This document shows positions 50,084-63,779 of a stretch of DNA of 64,000 nt, piece by piece (the first letter of the stretch is position 1; the number at the start of each line of letters is the position of its first letter). The stretch comes from Rhododendron vialii (Eukaryota; Streptophyta; Magnoliopsida; Ericales; Ericaceae): NCBI RefSeq assembly GCF_030253575.1, contig NC_080561.1, forward strand, positions 8,218,501-8,282,500, written 5' to 3'. A program made the position numbers and the translations under genes. Below the pieces are notes generated by a model. The model saw nothing but the letters and a program-made list of their open reading frames with translations. It did no database searches and was not told the origin of the DNA.

Positions 50084-50278
50084 CAGAAAATCCCTCGGAT
50101 TCAACTGTCAACCAAAATACATTATTCAAATCTTCTCCAATCTCAAAATTTCCACACAGATAAATCTCAAATCTATTACAGGTATATATATAGTTATATA
50201 TACATCCATATATACACGCGCACACGAAGAGTGATTGCGGAGAGGCTTTGAGTGGGAACTGTCTTCTGTGATCGGCTG

Positions 50279-50308
50279 ATGACGGATTCATCAACGGAGG
50301 TTCCATAG
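50279..50308 (+). other. Upstream ORF (9 codons) ending 2 nt before the WD40 start
   Basis: ATG ACG GAT TCA TCA ACG GAG GTT CCA TAG ends at 50308 and the main ATG begins at 50311. If the leader includes it, ribosomes would have to skip it or reinitiate almost at once. The main start is kept because its frame continues into the conserved protein and it has an A-rich context. Confidence 0.5.
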
Positions 50309-50310
50309 AA

Positions 50311-53300
50311 ATGGCAGAGGATCAGGCGATGGAGAAAATCTCGTCTGAAGATGAAGACGACAAGAATCAGAAGAAGAAGAAAGAGGACTACCTTTCAGAT
50401 CCAGAATTATTCAGCTGCGTGCTCCAACCTTACCCCGCCGACTCCGATCCCGAGTACATCGGAATACGCCGCCTTCTCCTCCATCGCAAGGCTCAGTCCG
50501 GCATCGTTCTGCGCAAGGTTTGCTTTACATGCGTAATTGGTGTTAGAATTAACCTAAGTCACATTAATGCGGGTGGGATAGCGAGCGTGAAAAATGTATT
50601 TTAAAAATGTGCCGAACTACTAAATCGGCTTTGCGTGCGTGAGCGTGACTGCGAGCGTGAAAATCTCTTTCGAAAAATATTCCAAACTGCTAAAATTTAC
50701 AGATTGAGAGTTTGAGCGCAGAGTAATGATTGAGAGCGGGATTATGTGACTAAGGTATTAATATGTGTGTGTGTGTTAATGTGTGGATATCTGTGTTGCT
50801 ATTATAGTGTTGGATCCGAGTTTCGAATAGAAGAATTGATCGTGGAATGCGTTTGATCTCGTTGTATGTTTCTGTCCGATTGGCTCGGAACTACGAATGT
50901 CGAGGAATATATCTATTTTAATACAGAATGGGAGAACACCAATTGGCATGAACAAATTTTTGAAGCTGTCACAGAAGTGATTTCCGACATTGTCTTGATA
51001 AGAACAACATTTTGCAACTGCTTTTATAGTTTTATTACTAACATGAACTAACTGCTAGGGCAAAAGAATAAAATCACCTACTCCCACACCCCTTGTGTTC
51101 ATACGCGCACTGCATGTGCCCAACTTCTAGTACTTTAGAGAAACAGAACGTTGATCAGTTGCCGTGGTGTATTGTGAAGGCACCTAGTTTCGTTAATGGC
51201 TCCATTTGAGTAATGAATTTGCATTTTGCCATGCAATTAACAATTAGGCCTAAGGAGTCTGAAAAACTGAAGGAAAATCCAATGATGCCTTGATCACACG
51301 GATAGAACCGCTATGGTAAATCAGAAGTTCCTTTCTATGCAACAGTAGACCAAGGTTATGTATAGGTTGTTCAAGGGAGAAATCTCAGAACAAATGTCGA
51401 GTAATTTGACATTTTTGTGTGTTCATTTCCTTTTTTCTTTTGTCATCTTTAGTGGGATTAAAACCCTGTTCAATTTTTAGCCCGTTTTCTGTCTAGAGTC
51501 TAGAGATTGGACAACTCCGAAGCCATGAGAAGTGCGACAGACTTACTTCACTCACTGACTTCAAGAAAGACTTAAACATACTAGGGTAGTCCGGCCCTAT
51601 GTTAAATTTTAGATCCGTCAATGCACTTACTGAAAAGTTGAAACTTGTTTTTTGGTTTTTCAATTTTATTAGCTGGATACATCATGACCTATGTGTGGAC
51701 GATTAAACGAGATGCCATTAAAATGTGGTAAACTACAAGAGAGTTATATTCCGTGAAGTATTGTTCATTGGTTAGACTGTATATAGACATCATTATCAGA
51801 ATTCTCGAACATTTATTGACTAATTGAACTTGATTGTTGCTTACTTTGGTTTGTGTGTGTTAAAGCATTGATTCGGACCAACAAAAAGCAGGAATTTGAC
51901 TTTCGGCACTGATTTGTGTTGAAGGACTGGAGATGCAATGGAAAAGGTTATGTGGGCTACCGCAATTATATCAATAGGCCGAGGAACTGGGAAAGTATGC
52001 ATGTACCTAGCCACTCGAGCACTCCTGGACAAAGGTTGCTGAAATTTCATACATGTTACAACCAGTTGTAATGATAATCTTGTATATGGAAGTTCCTGTC
52101 ACGAAGTGAGATCTTTTCTCAGTAGACGATTGGTTTTCTTTTCATTGTTGATAATGGACCGAGTTTACAACAAGCAAAGAATCAGGATATCTGAAAACCA
52201 TTAATTGGTGAACCTCTCGAGAGACATTGACCACCCCTTCACTTGATCCATGTTCTTTTCTTTTGATAGCACATGAATAAATGTCTGCGCGATATAGGTA
52301 AGTCTATGCATGATTTATTGCTTAGTCACCAGAAATAAGGATTTAAAACCCTTTTTTCTTCATACAAACGACTGTAATCACAGAATCTCTCTCTCCATAT
52401 GAGTTACAGGCAGAAGATACTAGAACTGTTCAATCTCTTCTTAGTGGAGGGACTTTTCATGTCTTTATATCTTGTGGCTACATCACAAACTGATTGCTAA
52501 ATCTTCATCCATGCACCTTTTGACAAGTTCAGAAATTACTCAGCACATGCTTCCATTTACCGTGTATTCATAATTTGTGAAGACCTTTTACAACTGTGAA
52601 GCATTCTGATTTACAACTATTATTTCGAATTCATGTCTACACACAATTCTGACATCAGGGTAATTTACTGGTTGATGCATCAGTGGGCGATGGATATCAT
52701 CTTCGGCTCCATTCTCTCTTTCATTTGAGGTGGACAGCTGTACTTCTAGCCGGGTATATATCATGCTTTTTTATATTTTGTTGTGAATCTTTCTGAAATT
52801 TTGCTTTCTGGCTTGAAATGCAGCATATATTGCCCATGAGAATCATGTGAGCTTTCTTATTTATCTACAAGAGGAAATAGCCGGTACAGCTTGATGTGGC
52901 AATACTAGGGATGGAATGTTCAAAATTCCAATTGCCATTAGACGGGAAAATCAAAATATCGCCCCGTCTCCCAGTCTGGGAGAAAAGGGAAAGTAAATTA
53001 TTCAATCGAACTTAATTAAAAAATAAGCACCCTTTTTTATCATTGGTATGCATCTGACGTTTGATGTTGAGATCATTTAAATTTGGGAAGTATCCCGGAT
53101 TGAGTTGAGGGACTTCTTGAGGCCAAATTGTAGCATGGCTCTGTTTTATATTTGTCCGAAGGAAATTGCTGTGTGTGAAAAACCACCTACAATCTACAAT
53201 TTCCATATATTTCATACATTCATGCAGAGAAAGTTGTGCATATACAATTATTTTTAGGCAGTTACCTTCAAACCACCCCCCACCCCCCCCCCCCCCCCCA

Positions 53301-56300
53301 TTCCCCCAAAACAAAATGATTTTTGCTCACTTTTTTCTTCATAGTTCTATGAATGGTATTTTGGCTTTGATATGACAAACAAAAAGTAACACAAAACTTG
53401 ATTTTGGATGGTTATTCTGTCTCTCCTTTCTTTCTGTGCCTTGAGGATCTACATCACATTCCGGAATATTCATATAAATATCTAGGTTTTCGTGATGTCT
53501 ACTATGCGTTTATGCAATAGAGTTATAGACCTCATTATTGGTTATAACATATTTAAATAATTGCCTATACAAGAGAAATATCCATTCGTGAATCGTGATA
53601 GCTGGATAATGACCCCCCAGCCCGTGGGTCCTGTTCCTGTAATCAAGGCACATTTTTCTGAACCAAATTTTCTGTATCCATTAAAAGGTGGGATTTGCAT
53701 AACTGAAAAAAAAAATTTTGAAGCTGCTTTTGATGAAGTCCTAATCCACCACAATAACAAGGCTGCAGTCAGCCAAGAGCACCCTTTCAAGTTATTAACC
53801 TAGTTGCCTGCAGGCTGCAGTACAAACTTGGATAATGTTGTCATTTCAGATATTGCAATTTTTTCTTGTTTCCTTTATTTTGTTCTTTGACTTCTTTTCT
53901 CAATGACCACACAGTTGTGTATCAATCAATCCATCATCTCAAAACAGTTTTTGTGTTTACCTTTCCTTTTATTTTCTAAATTGTGTTAATACATGTTCTC
54001 ATTATTTACAGGAACTGAGGAGTGGAAATCAAGCTTTGAGCCACAGGCTAAGTTTCAGCACAAATGCAAGTGATAGTGATCGCCCACACATTAAGAGAGC
54101 GGAACCTGCATATTCCTTCGTAGGGATGCATTGCATATTTGATCAATGCAAAGCCATGGGTGACCTCCTTGATCAATCTATATAGATTTGTAGCCATGTT
54201 TTTAACTTTTCCATATATCCTTTCTGGGGAAAATAACCTTTTATCCTATTTTCAGTTACAGTTGTAAAGTTTGGGCACATGAGTTCTGATATACTTGCAT
54301 ATGGGGCATCAGATGGTACCTTGACAGTTTGCAATGTCTCTGAGCCACCTTCAGTTATCAAGCAGTTAATAGGGCATTCAAAAGATGTCACAGGTTGGAT
54401 TGACTGGTATTGATTCTGTATGCTTTTTATATCATTGTGCTGGTATTTTTTGTTTCCCTGTATCTGTAGTTTGCTTTAAGCCAATTTTGTGAGATATTTC
54501 TGTTGAACGTGTTGATTGTAGTGTGCAATACAAATTTGACCTTAAGCATTACTGTGATTTTCGGGAAACATTGGGCAGATAGGAGGGCCACATCTAATGT
54601 TATTCCTGTTTTGTAGTGCACATAGGATAAGAGTGTTGGTGGTGAGATGTAGAGAACCAATTATGCATAGGTAGGAGTACTATGTAGATATGTCTCAACT
54701 CGACTTGTTTTCCTTTCTCACAGTGCTATGTAAATAATCCAAATATGAAGAGCTTTATTAGTGAATGTAAATACGCTACGGATCAAACCTAGTCTATGGT
54801 TTACATTTCGCATGTCCTTAATCACCTTCTTTTATTGTTCTTTCTTTTTTTTTTCTTCAGATTTTGACTTCACCTCCAGCAATCAGTACATTGCATCATC
54901 TTCAATGGACAAAACGGTCAGAATATGGGAAATATCTAAAGGCCTTTGCATTCGGGTGATATATGGAGTCACTTCTCAACTTTGTATCCGATTTCATCCG
55001 GTAAGTATCTACTTTCATTTATGAGCTCCGCCATTTGAGAAGTTATACTAAAAAGAGTTTGCTTTTTAAATGTACATGACTTTCTTCCTAGGCTTTGGCA
55101 TTTTAGTGTTTGTTTGGCAAGTACAAAGTTATTCCACTTCTGACCTTATGATTCAGGTCATTAATTTCGGTGTTCTCTTTTTATCATCTTTTCCGCAGGT
55201 GAATAACAACTTCCTTTCAGTTGGCAACGCAAACAAGGAAATCACTGTAATATTCTCGTACCCTATCTTCATGAAAATTGCATGATAATTGACGGATTGT
55301 AGTGTTCTTGAATTGATATCTGGTTTTTCAACTCCTTTTTTATTTGTTGTGGGGTAGAAAATCTCTCTCTCCCTCCCTCTCTTGGTTGTGAGGTGCTCAA
55401 CTGGACATAGTGTAGGAGAGGAAACAAACTCTAATGTCATTACCTGTCAATTCCCTGATAGATTGTTTCATTTTTTCGTCCAGAGTCTGTTCCAAATGCC
55501 CTGGTCCTGGGACCTGAATTGCAAAGCTGGCTGGTTTAGTCCACTGACATTAAATTTGCTGGGAACGATAAACGCATCCTGTCCACTCTTAGAGTCAAGG
55601 TATCGACACTCACCAGCAGCCTAGTATAGCCCAGGGGGAGGGAGGGAGGGAGGAGAGAGAATGAAGAAAGGGAAAAATGTGCTATGAAAAGGAAAAGAAA
55701 ATTATCTACCACGAAAACCTTCAAACAGAAAAAGAGTGTTTGATTCGAAACTCTTGGCTCATAATTCATATGTTGAAGCATTGCATCTGGTACTTTGGTT
55801 TTACTTCAAAGGTTCAACCTTTGTGCCATTTTCCTGAATTCCATTGAAGCTGTTGTGTTTGGAAGCCTATATGCTCAGAAAAGGTTATTGAGAACTCAAA
55901 TCATTACTGTGTTTGGAGCACCATAAGATTCCTTTTCCATATTAGATTTTATAGTCTCCAAATGAAAGAAATCAATTCTCCTTTTATTTCTTGCCTTTTT
56001 TCCAGGGATGTAAGCCATGTATGCATTTTTTATTCATCAAATACTATGATACCTTTATAGTAATAGTGTGCATCAGAATGCATGACTTGTCATTTCTTGC
56101 ATCTTATCCTCTATTAAAATGTGTGAGATACTAATACTGCCAGCTTCTGGTGCTTTCATTCTTGCCCATAACATTTAACATGCTTCAGAAGCGCATAGCT
56201 TTTATGTTAATCTCTGTAATTATTATTTCAGGTGTTCAATTTCAGTACCGGTAGAGTAATTTGTAAAACTGTCTTTGACAATGAGGTTACTGCGATGGAC

Positions 56301-57785
56301 CATGATCACACTGGTCAGCTTATTTTCTGCGGGGATGCTCAGGTTAGCTTGTTTGTCTCTATTTATCATTTAATATCTGTTGAACTCTGATGTTTTTTCT
56401 TAGAAATAGTCCAAACTGGTAAATTGTGCAGGGAAGTGTATACTCAGTTTCTATGGACTCTCGCACAGGTTCATTGTCGCGGGCACATACCCATCGAAGT
56501 GGAAACAAGCACAAATCTCCAGTCTCAACTATGCAGTATAGAACGTTTTCCCTTCTGGCGCGGGGTCCTGTTTTGCTGGCTTTTACTCGAGACGGAAATT
56601 TGTCTTTCTTTAGGTCTGTTTGAAAAAAAATTATTTTCTCTTTTTTTTGGGTTTAACTTTCTGGTGCTATTTTTGATGCATTGATAACAGAGTTGTGTTG
56701 CTGATATTGTAGTGTTGCCTTGGAGGTACAAGGTTATTTAACTATTCGGTGCTCGCTACAATTGTCTTCTAGACTACACAGCATCCGTGCTTCCTTCTGC
56801 CCTCTACTTTCCCTTGAGAAAGGAGAATACATAGGTTTGTACATCAAATCTCAAATTAGCTTTTCAACTCATGACTGTTTCACATTTGAAGGGCCTTTTT
56901 CATGCGGTTCTTTCTGGAGTTTCACTTTTACATGCAGGCACTTCCGCACTAACAGCATAATCCTATTTCGTTGAAAGAAGGTTTAAAATGTGTTGGAATG
57001 ACACTTCTGATCTTATAAGTGAAAATAACCTTTTGAGGTGTAATCTGAAATCTAGTGGATTTTGTGGGTTTGTTCAAGTGAAGGCTGATATTTTCCCTGT
57101 TTTCTAATACTTTGTCCTCAGTTACCCATGGGTGCTGCCATCTTAGACTTTTATTTAGGGTACCTTCAAATATTTCTTTGATGCTTGAATTGTACGAGTA
57201 TCTGTATAAATGTTGAACCTACTCTGTATAAATGTTGAACCAGAAGATTGTCTCACAATATAATCTCTGGTTTCTCTACCGTGACAGAGGAGCAAAAAGA
57301 CTCCCTAAATTTAGGATTTAGGTACAGGATTCATCTCAAATAATCAGAAAATGCAAAAGTTGACTTTGTTAGCCAGTTTAGTTTGAAGAAGTGACAACTT
57401 TATTGTGGATTGGTCTTAGTATATCTCTTACCATATTTTCTCTGAATCATCGATTTCTCAGTTCTGAAATATCTGTCTTGTTGACATCACATCTGTTTTG
57501 TGCATGAAGTTGTTGGAAGTGAGGATGCAAACGTTTATTTTTATGACTTAACTCGGCCAAGGCACCCATGCGTAAACAAGCTACAGGTCCATTTACTGGC
57601 ATTCCGCATTTTAATGGTTGTCCAAATCCGCCTGTTTCTTCTCTTTTACTGATTAACATATTTTACGACGGCAGGGACACGGCTATCCGGTCATAGGTGT
57701 TGCTTGGAACCATGGAGAGAACTTTTTGGCATCTTCTGATTTTGGTGGCACTGTTATTGTTTGGAAAAGAGCCAAGACAAGTTAA
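50311..57785 (+). CDS. WDR13-like WD40-repeat protein
   Basis: A beta-propeller scaffold protein conserved in plants and animals (WDR13 family, nuclear in mammals); its plant role is poorly known. Exons: 50311-50517, 51925-52034, 52684-52753, 54012-54159, 54256-54393, 54861-55000, 55199-55246, 56232-56342, 56432-56613, 56713-56834, 57510-57586, 57675-57785. They total 1464 nt, 487 aa, near the human length of about 485. The N-terminus is acidic and Lys-rich, then YLSDPELFSCVLQP and DWRCNGKGYVGYRN (small exon 2), then the family-specific AYSFVGMHCIFDQC. At least six WD-type blades follow, with GHSKDVTDFDF, DKTVRIWE, FHPVNNNFLSVG, GQLIFCGD, GSEDANVYFYDL and GHGYPVIGVAWN..GTVIVWK near the end. 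Exons 2 and 3 were placed by splice signals, phase and family resemblance. Family secure; cellular function not known. Confidence 0.9.
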
Positions 57786-58317
57786 GGCCGATCACATTCA
57801 GAGGTAAATTTCGAATGCATACCAGAGTAATGTGAAACATCGTTCAATTTTGTTTTGCACAAATTCGACGTTCTTTTGCAGAACCGCGACCGTTTTCTGT
57901 GTATCATGTAACAAGTAAAATACCTGTACATTAGACAGATTAAGATTAGGAAGTGGAGCGACCACAAGTCGTACTCAATTCTTTGTACTCTTGGATTTGT
58001 ACTTGGATCGGGATATGAAATCATTCTTTGTGCCTCTTGGATAGAGAGTTCATACTTCAGTTGCTATTTGATCAGTTTTTAGAACTACAAATACCCGATT
58101 GTTTGCACAAGAATTTTTTAAGGACGATGATGAATAAATAAGTGAACTGGATATATTGCTGCTTCTGTTGTTCTTATGTACGTAAATCGTTGGATTCGTA
58201 GTTAATCTTGTGGAATGAGTCAAATGACCATCGTATGTTTCATTTTGTGTTGGATTTTCATGTTCAGCTGCTTGTACTTGTATACTCCTACATCCAATTT
58301 GGATTGCGATTACCCAA
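57786..58317 (+). other. WD40 gene 3' UTR and flank
   Basis: Follows the stop codon; the 3' UTR probably covers 200-400 bases, with no single convincing poly-A signal. No gene seen. Confidence 0.45.
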
Positions 58318-59195
58318 TTTCCGTCCAGTTTCTTTCCAACCAGTTTCTTCCAACTAGTCCGGTCCAGTTTGGACCATTTGTGGGCCCACAAATATGATCA
58401 AAACCATTCATTTTTTAAGCCCGTCGAGAACATTGATCACGTTAAAAATCACATTGATCGGATATTGTTTTTCGATATGTATTTAGTTTGTAAGAAAAAA
58501 AAGTATGCTAACACTGGATTGCAACTCATTTGACACAATTATGTGAAAATCAATACAGTCATCTGAAACTCGTTCTCTTGAACTCAACTTAAATATAAAA
58601 ATTGTCCTTATTTGAATTTTTTTTCTTATTTGTTAGTTTTGCGCCAAATTTTTTTGGGTTATTAATTCGTTTCAAGTAAATTTTTTTAACTTTTACCCAA
58701 GTATTTTGATAAATAACCATTTTTTTAAGCAAAAAAGTGACATTTTGACACTAAAAAAGTGGTTATTTCTCAAAATATTTGGGTAAAAATAAAAATAAAA
58801 AATACTTTTTCGATTCATATCATCGAGACGCATCAATAACCTATAAAAATTTGGCACAAAGTTAACAAATGAGAAAAAAATTCAAATAAGGACAATTTTC
58901 AAATTTAAGTTAAGTTCAAAAGAACGCAGTTTGTAAGAAAAAAGTGTGCAACACTAGGTTGCAACCCATTTGACACAATTATCTGAAAATCAATACAATT
59001 ATTTGAAAATCAATGCATTTCGATATCATATTTTGATATCCGATCCATGTGATTTTTGACGTTGTCAATGTTTTTGACGAACTCAAAAAATGAACGATTT
59101 CGATCACAGAATCATTATTGTGGGTCCAAGAAGGACCCACAAATGGTTCAAAACTATACCTGACTGGTTGCATCCCAGGACTGGACGAGATCCTC
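58318..59195. mobile_element. Nested foldback elements
   Basis: The outer arms (about 58318-58480 and 59030-59195) are inverted copies, sharing TCACATTGATCGGATAT, CATTCATTTTTT and GGGCCCACAAAT-type words. Within them, a roughly 88-base block starting AGTTTGTAAGAAAAAA is directly repeated at 58485 and 58928. Between those repeats sits a second inverted element, 58568-58930, with ACTCGTTCTCTTGAACT on the left and its imperfect inverse on the right. One MITE seems to have inserted into another, with a long flanking duplication. Confidence 0.65.
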
Positions 59196-61531
59196 CCCAC
59201 GCATTAGGTGGATTCATTCGCTCAGATTTCAGGACACAAACTACTCATAGAGAGTCTGGTCAACATCATAACCTGAGTTTCTGTTTTCAAAATTTTACTA
59301 CACCGGAATCCAATTTTAAGAACAAAATGACTTGATCATTTCTTAACTCATTTTTCAGTTCACATGATCTTTGAAAAATGAAAACATCTTTCAATTGATC
59401 TACAAAACAAGTTCCAAAAAATCGTCAGATCAAACAACTTCATAAAAGTGTTTCTGCACAACTGGCAACCAAAAAGTTGGCGAGTTCAAAATGTGAGAAA
59501 ATTTGTTTTGGTAATTGGTGAGCCATATTCAGCCCACAAGGCCGACGGAGCGATGCAAGCTCCTTCTGAATGGCCGTTTCAGGTGAGTTGAAAACGCTGC
59601 AAACATAAGAAAGACACTTCATCTTTTGCTGGGAAGAGAAAATCATTCTAGATAACAATGTACAGGTAACGTTCGTCAAAAAACAATGTACAGGTAACCG
59701 TAGAAGTGGGGAAAAGATCGAGAAACAAGGGAGATTTTATATTACATAATTACAGACAATCAAACACATCCTTGACTTTTGAAAGGAAAACCCTCGAACA
59801 CCAATTAGATATACAAAATGTTTTCAAAACCAGTTTCCCTCTCACATCAGCTCACAAATACTGTTGCTTGTGACGCAGATACGGCCTCTGTGTTTGCTTG
59901 AAGCCAAGTTCACTCCCAACTTATGCACATCTCAACAGTGTTACCTCCGACGGCGTTTTGTATCCACCTGGAATGTCCATCAAACATTCATATCGAGAAC
60001 TAGTTTTTTTTTTTCTTCATTTATGTTTAGTTAGAAGTAGCAGTAGCAATGATGATCATAAGCATCATTTAAAAAACAATGTTACAATGCTACCCATGAA
60101 TCCTCACAGGAAAGACATTAGTCATTAGGAAGCTGAGATAACAGATGAAACCTTAGCAACAGTTCAAGGCTGTCTTTGGAGCATGGACTTGCGGAGAGAA
60201 TTATGGATATTTTAGTTGTCTTCTTACCTTTCCTTGACCTTTTCGTTTTCCTTTCCCCTGCATAAAATCCCTCCACGGGTCCATGAAGCCATGCAGCAAC
60301 AAGCAAAACCTCAATAACCATAAAACAACAAATCTCCTACCATCAATGAACAGCTAATCACTTCCGAGAGAGCTTAATTCCCCAACCACTTAGGAACCAA
60401 TTGCTTGGTATACATTCGTCAGCAGTCACCTCATGGTACATCAGGAAAGAGTTTTCAATACCATATCTATACCTCCACTTTTTGATGAAGGGAGAAAGAT
60501 GACTTTAGAAGGCGAAGAAACCATATCAAATGAAACATTTTTTTTTTGTCAGAAAGTCACCTGAGTTGCCCATTTCAAGAAATGGACAATCTATCTTCAA
60601 AGAGGGAAGAAGTTTGGAATAACTGGTATGCCTACATCGTGAAGAAGCCAGAAAGCATATGCCCTTGCACTTGAGAAAAAGATAAGTACACAATTTTGGT
60701 CCTACGATACCGATATTTCCTACGTATTGCCGGTATCGGTCAAGCTGTATCACTGAAACTCAAAGGAATCCCAATACCATGATTTAGAACCTTTGAAAAT
60801 CCTTTAAGTTTAAAAGCACAGACTGATCTTATGTGTGATTTGATATTTGGATAGTACTAGAAGAGCGGACAGATAAATGACAGAGTAACCTGTTACTGCA
60901 ACTCTGTGAAGACATACATTAGATATTTACCAACATATGGAATCCTTGTTCATATCATTTTTAAGCAATTGGGAGGTTTTTCTATTTCAAGAATCTAAAC
61001 TCTTCTTCCACTCCATGTGTAACAGTAACTATAATCCACAAATCACTTTTCCTAGTTCCAATTGACCAAAAAATGAGCTGACAATAAATGAATAGAGAAA
61101 GTAAACTAATACAGATGACGGGGGCGGAGGGACACAAAGTCACAAACAAACTCTAATCGAGTGAAAATCTCATTGGAGAAAGAAAAGGGGGGAATACTAG
61201 CCGCTGCAAACAAGAAACAAGACAAAAAGAGCAACCCTCTGAAGGGACAAGGGTCCCATCTCAGAAACTGTAGGTCGATCAAGAAAAAATTGGTTCATTT
61301 TGGCAGGTTTGACCTATTTAGCTTGTTTGGGTTGTAAAAATCTTTTTCCAAGAACAGCTGTAAAAATCTTTTTCCCTTCTCTTTCTTCCAAAATCCCTCA
61401 TAACTCCAAGATCCAAACAAAGCCTGGACGAGCGATACATCAACTTTTGACGAACGCCCCTTAAGACCATCTTCATAGTCAAACTTGCACAATTGACCCG
61501 GAGGAGGAGGAACTTGGGGATGATTTGTGTG
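59196..61531. other. Intergenic, no confident gene
   Basis: On the minus strand there are modest open frames at 59679-59440 and 60321-60118. The first has an acceptor-like TTTGCAG at 59601-59595 before CGTTTTCAACTCACC, but neither resembles a known protein. A noncoding or fast-evolving transcript is possible. A CGGTATCGGT word near 60730 and TTTAGAACCTTT near 60783 echo the AAGGTTTTAAATA repeat family. Confidence 0.35.
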
Positions 61532-61919
61532 CTATGATGCACGGACAAGGACACATAAATTCTAAAAAAATGGGGACACAGACATGGCGGGGGACACGCC
61601 ACGTGTATATTTATTTATATATTTTTTTTCAAGTTTAAATGGCAAAATATGAACAAAACAAAAAATCCATAGTTCCAATACCATTCAAACAAAATAAGAC
61701 ATCCATAAGTTCAATAAAACCCAATTGAAAAATTACAGTTTGACCCTTAATTTTTTAAAAAAATTACAGTTTGAGCCCCCAAAAATTTAAAAAAATTGCA
61801 CTTTGACCTCGTGTCCCTAGTAAAAATTTAAATTAAATTATTGGACATGCCACCTGGCATGTGGGACACGTGTCTGACACTGCAATACATCGACCTATAG
61901 AGGTGTCGGTGCTTCATAG
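61532..61919. mobile_element. hAT-type MITE (388 bp), 8-bp target duplication
   Basis: The left end CTATGATGCACGGACA and the right end (reverse complement CTATGAAGCACCGACAC) form a terminal inverted repeat. The 8-mer TTTGTGTG flanks it at 61524-61531 and 61920-61927. Subterminal GGGACACG and GGACATGCC words recur. A longer sister copy lies at 62637-63779. Confidence 0.85.
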
Positions 61920-62636
61920 TTTGTGTGGTTAAACAAGGAGGGTCAACACTAAGCCCATAAATGTCATATAAGCCTGAAAAACCCAAGCTCAATCTATCAC
62001 GAATTTAGCATATTGTCAACTAGCAAATACAATGCAGGTTTATTGCACACGACTATTAAGATTTGACAACACTAAGGAAACACATTTCCACTTCATGTGT
62101 TCATCGTCTATACAGTAAGCACTATGCAAGGCTTAAATTGACAAGCCAAAGTTGTAATGATGGCCAATGAAAGCTTATGTCTAAATCACTAGTAAAAAAG
62201 CCATCCATACACTCTACACATTAGCTTTTGCTTCTTGTTTCACTCATTGCACACAAAATGTCAAACCAAAACACTCTTCACTAGGATTTTTCCAACCATG
62301 TTTGCATGGAGGTGGGAGTAGAGTGAGTTTTGGGATCATATGTGGTCTGCGGGAGAGCGGTTACGCGACGCCCGCCCTTTTTCAGGTTGGCAACTAATAG
62401 GGGGTGAAGGTGGCGGGGTGAAGGTGGCGGACTACAAAAATGAGTAGCCTTGTTAGGAATGGATGAGTTACTAGCATTGTTAGGAAGGCTTTATGGCATC
62501 GGCGTCTCCGGTATGGGCGAGGATGGCTTGAGATGGAGACCTTCAACCACAGGGGCTTTTAGGTGAAATCCTATTATCGGACGCTAAGGGGCAAGTCGGT
62601 CTCGGATTTCCCCTGGAAGGCTATTTGGGTTACTCG

Positions 62637-63779
62637 CTACGTAGCACGGACACAGATATGAACTCGGACATGGATACAGACATGAGATTTCTTAAGGGGG
62701 AACGTACGCAGCAAGAGACATGGCAAAAATAAATAATATTTATTGCATACAAGTGAAAATATGGTTAGGTGCAGTGTTTAAATGGCGAAAGACGCACCAG
62801 TCCCCTGGGGCTTTTGCGCAAGGTGCGGTGCGCACTTTATTGATGCGAAACACAAATTATTATTTTTTTCTTTCGCAGTGAGGCAAATTTTATTAGAACA
62901 AGTTTTCAACACAAACACACACTTGTAAAACTTTCAAATGTCATAGAACATAACATGTCAATGGTTAAACGTACTAAACACAACATATCATCCATGAAAA
63001 GCTAACATAATAATGTTTAGCCTTAGACATAAACATAAGGATTAAAGGCAATAAAATCTAGAGGCGGCATACAGAGACGTGGAAGGGACAGAAATTTCGA
63101 TTTCGATTTTCTACAGCCTAACTAATATGAAATTTTGATTTTCTATTATGGAAGGGACAGAAAAAATAAAATAAAACAGAGACGTGGGAGGAGGAGAAGA
63201 AGAAGAAGGAAAAAAAAAAAAAACAGAAACGTGAGAAGAAGAAGAAGAAGAAGAAGAGGAGCAAAAGCTGCTCTGCTGGGTATGATTGATTAGGGTTGAA
63301 ATCGACTTAAAAGAAAGAATTATTCAGTGCATCACGAACATGTTATGTATGGGTGAGAGCCGTCAGATTTGATTTTTGGCTCACTGATGAAAGGCGATCG
63401 CCTTAGCGCCTTTCGCGCGCCTTAGGGTTCGGCGCTATAGCCCACATCTTTGAAAGCGCATGCCTTGCGCCATAGCGCGCACTTTTTAAAACACTAAGGC
63501 GTATAAGCTTGAAGATTCAATATTTATAGCAAGCATCATATATATACATTGTAAAACAAAATATTTATTCCAAAATATTTGAGGCAATTACACATTTACC
63601 CCCCAAAATTTTAAAATTTTCTTTGCATATTTAACTCTTGCTATGTCCATCCCATGTCTCCCCCTAAAAAAGTTAATTAAATTTATTGGACACGCCATAT
63701 GTATTTTTCCGTGGCCCCCGCATGTCTCCTTGTCGGACACGGGGACATGCCAACCTCTAGGAGTGTCTGTGCTACATAG
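62637..63779. mobile_element. hAT-type element (1143 bp) inserted in a LINE
   Basis: The ends CTACGTAGCACGGACAC and inverted CTATGTAGCACAGACAC match at 15 of 17 positions and belong to the same family as 61532-61919. Flanks GTTACTCG (62629-62636) and GTTACTGG (63780-63787) agree at 7 of 8 bases, an hAT-sized duplication. An internal 723-base block (62773-63495) is absent from the sister copy; without it this element would be about 420 bp, close to the sister's 388. Confidence 0.8.
62773..63495. mobile_element. Inner insertion with AGTGTTT ends
   Basis: The left end AGTGTTTAAATGGCG pairs with the right end, whose reverse complement is AGTGTTTTAAAAAGTGCG. The subterminal parts are rich in GCGC/GCGCC words on both sides, and a GAA repeat lies at 63195-63260. 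No target duplication is visible, so the class is unknown. Confidence 0.5.

Noticed and set aside
53275..53300. Long poly-C tract as a possible structured element
   Set aside because: A C homopolymer in WD40 intron 3 with no G-rich spacing pattern beyond simple slippage; treated as low complexity.
59440..60321. Minus-strand frames with an acceptor-like site
   Set aside because: No recognisable protein family, no clear start or donor; too weak to call a gene.
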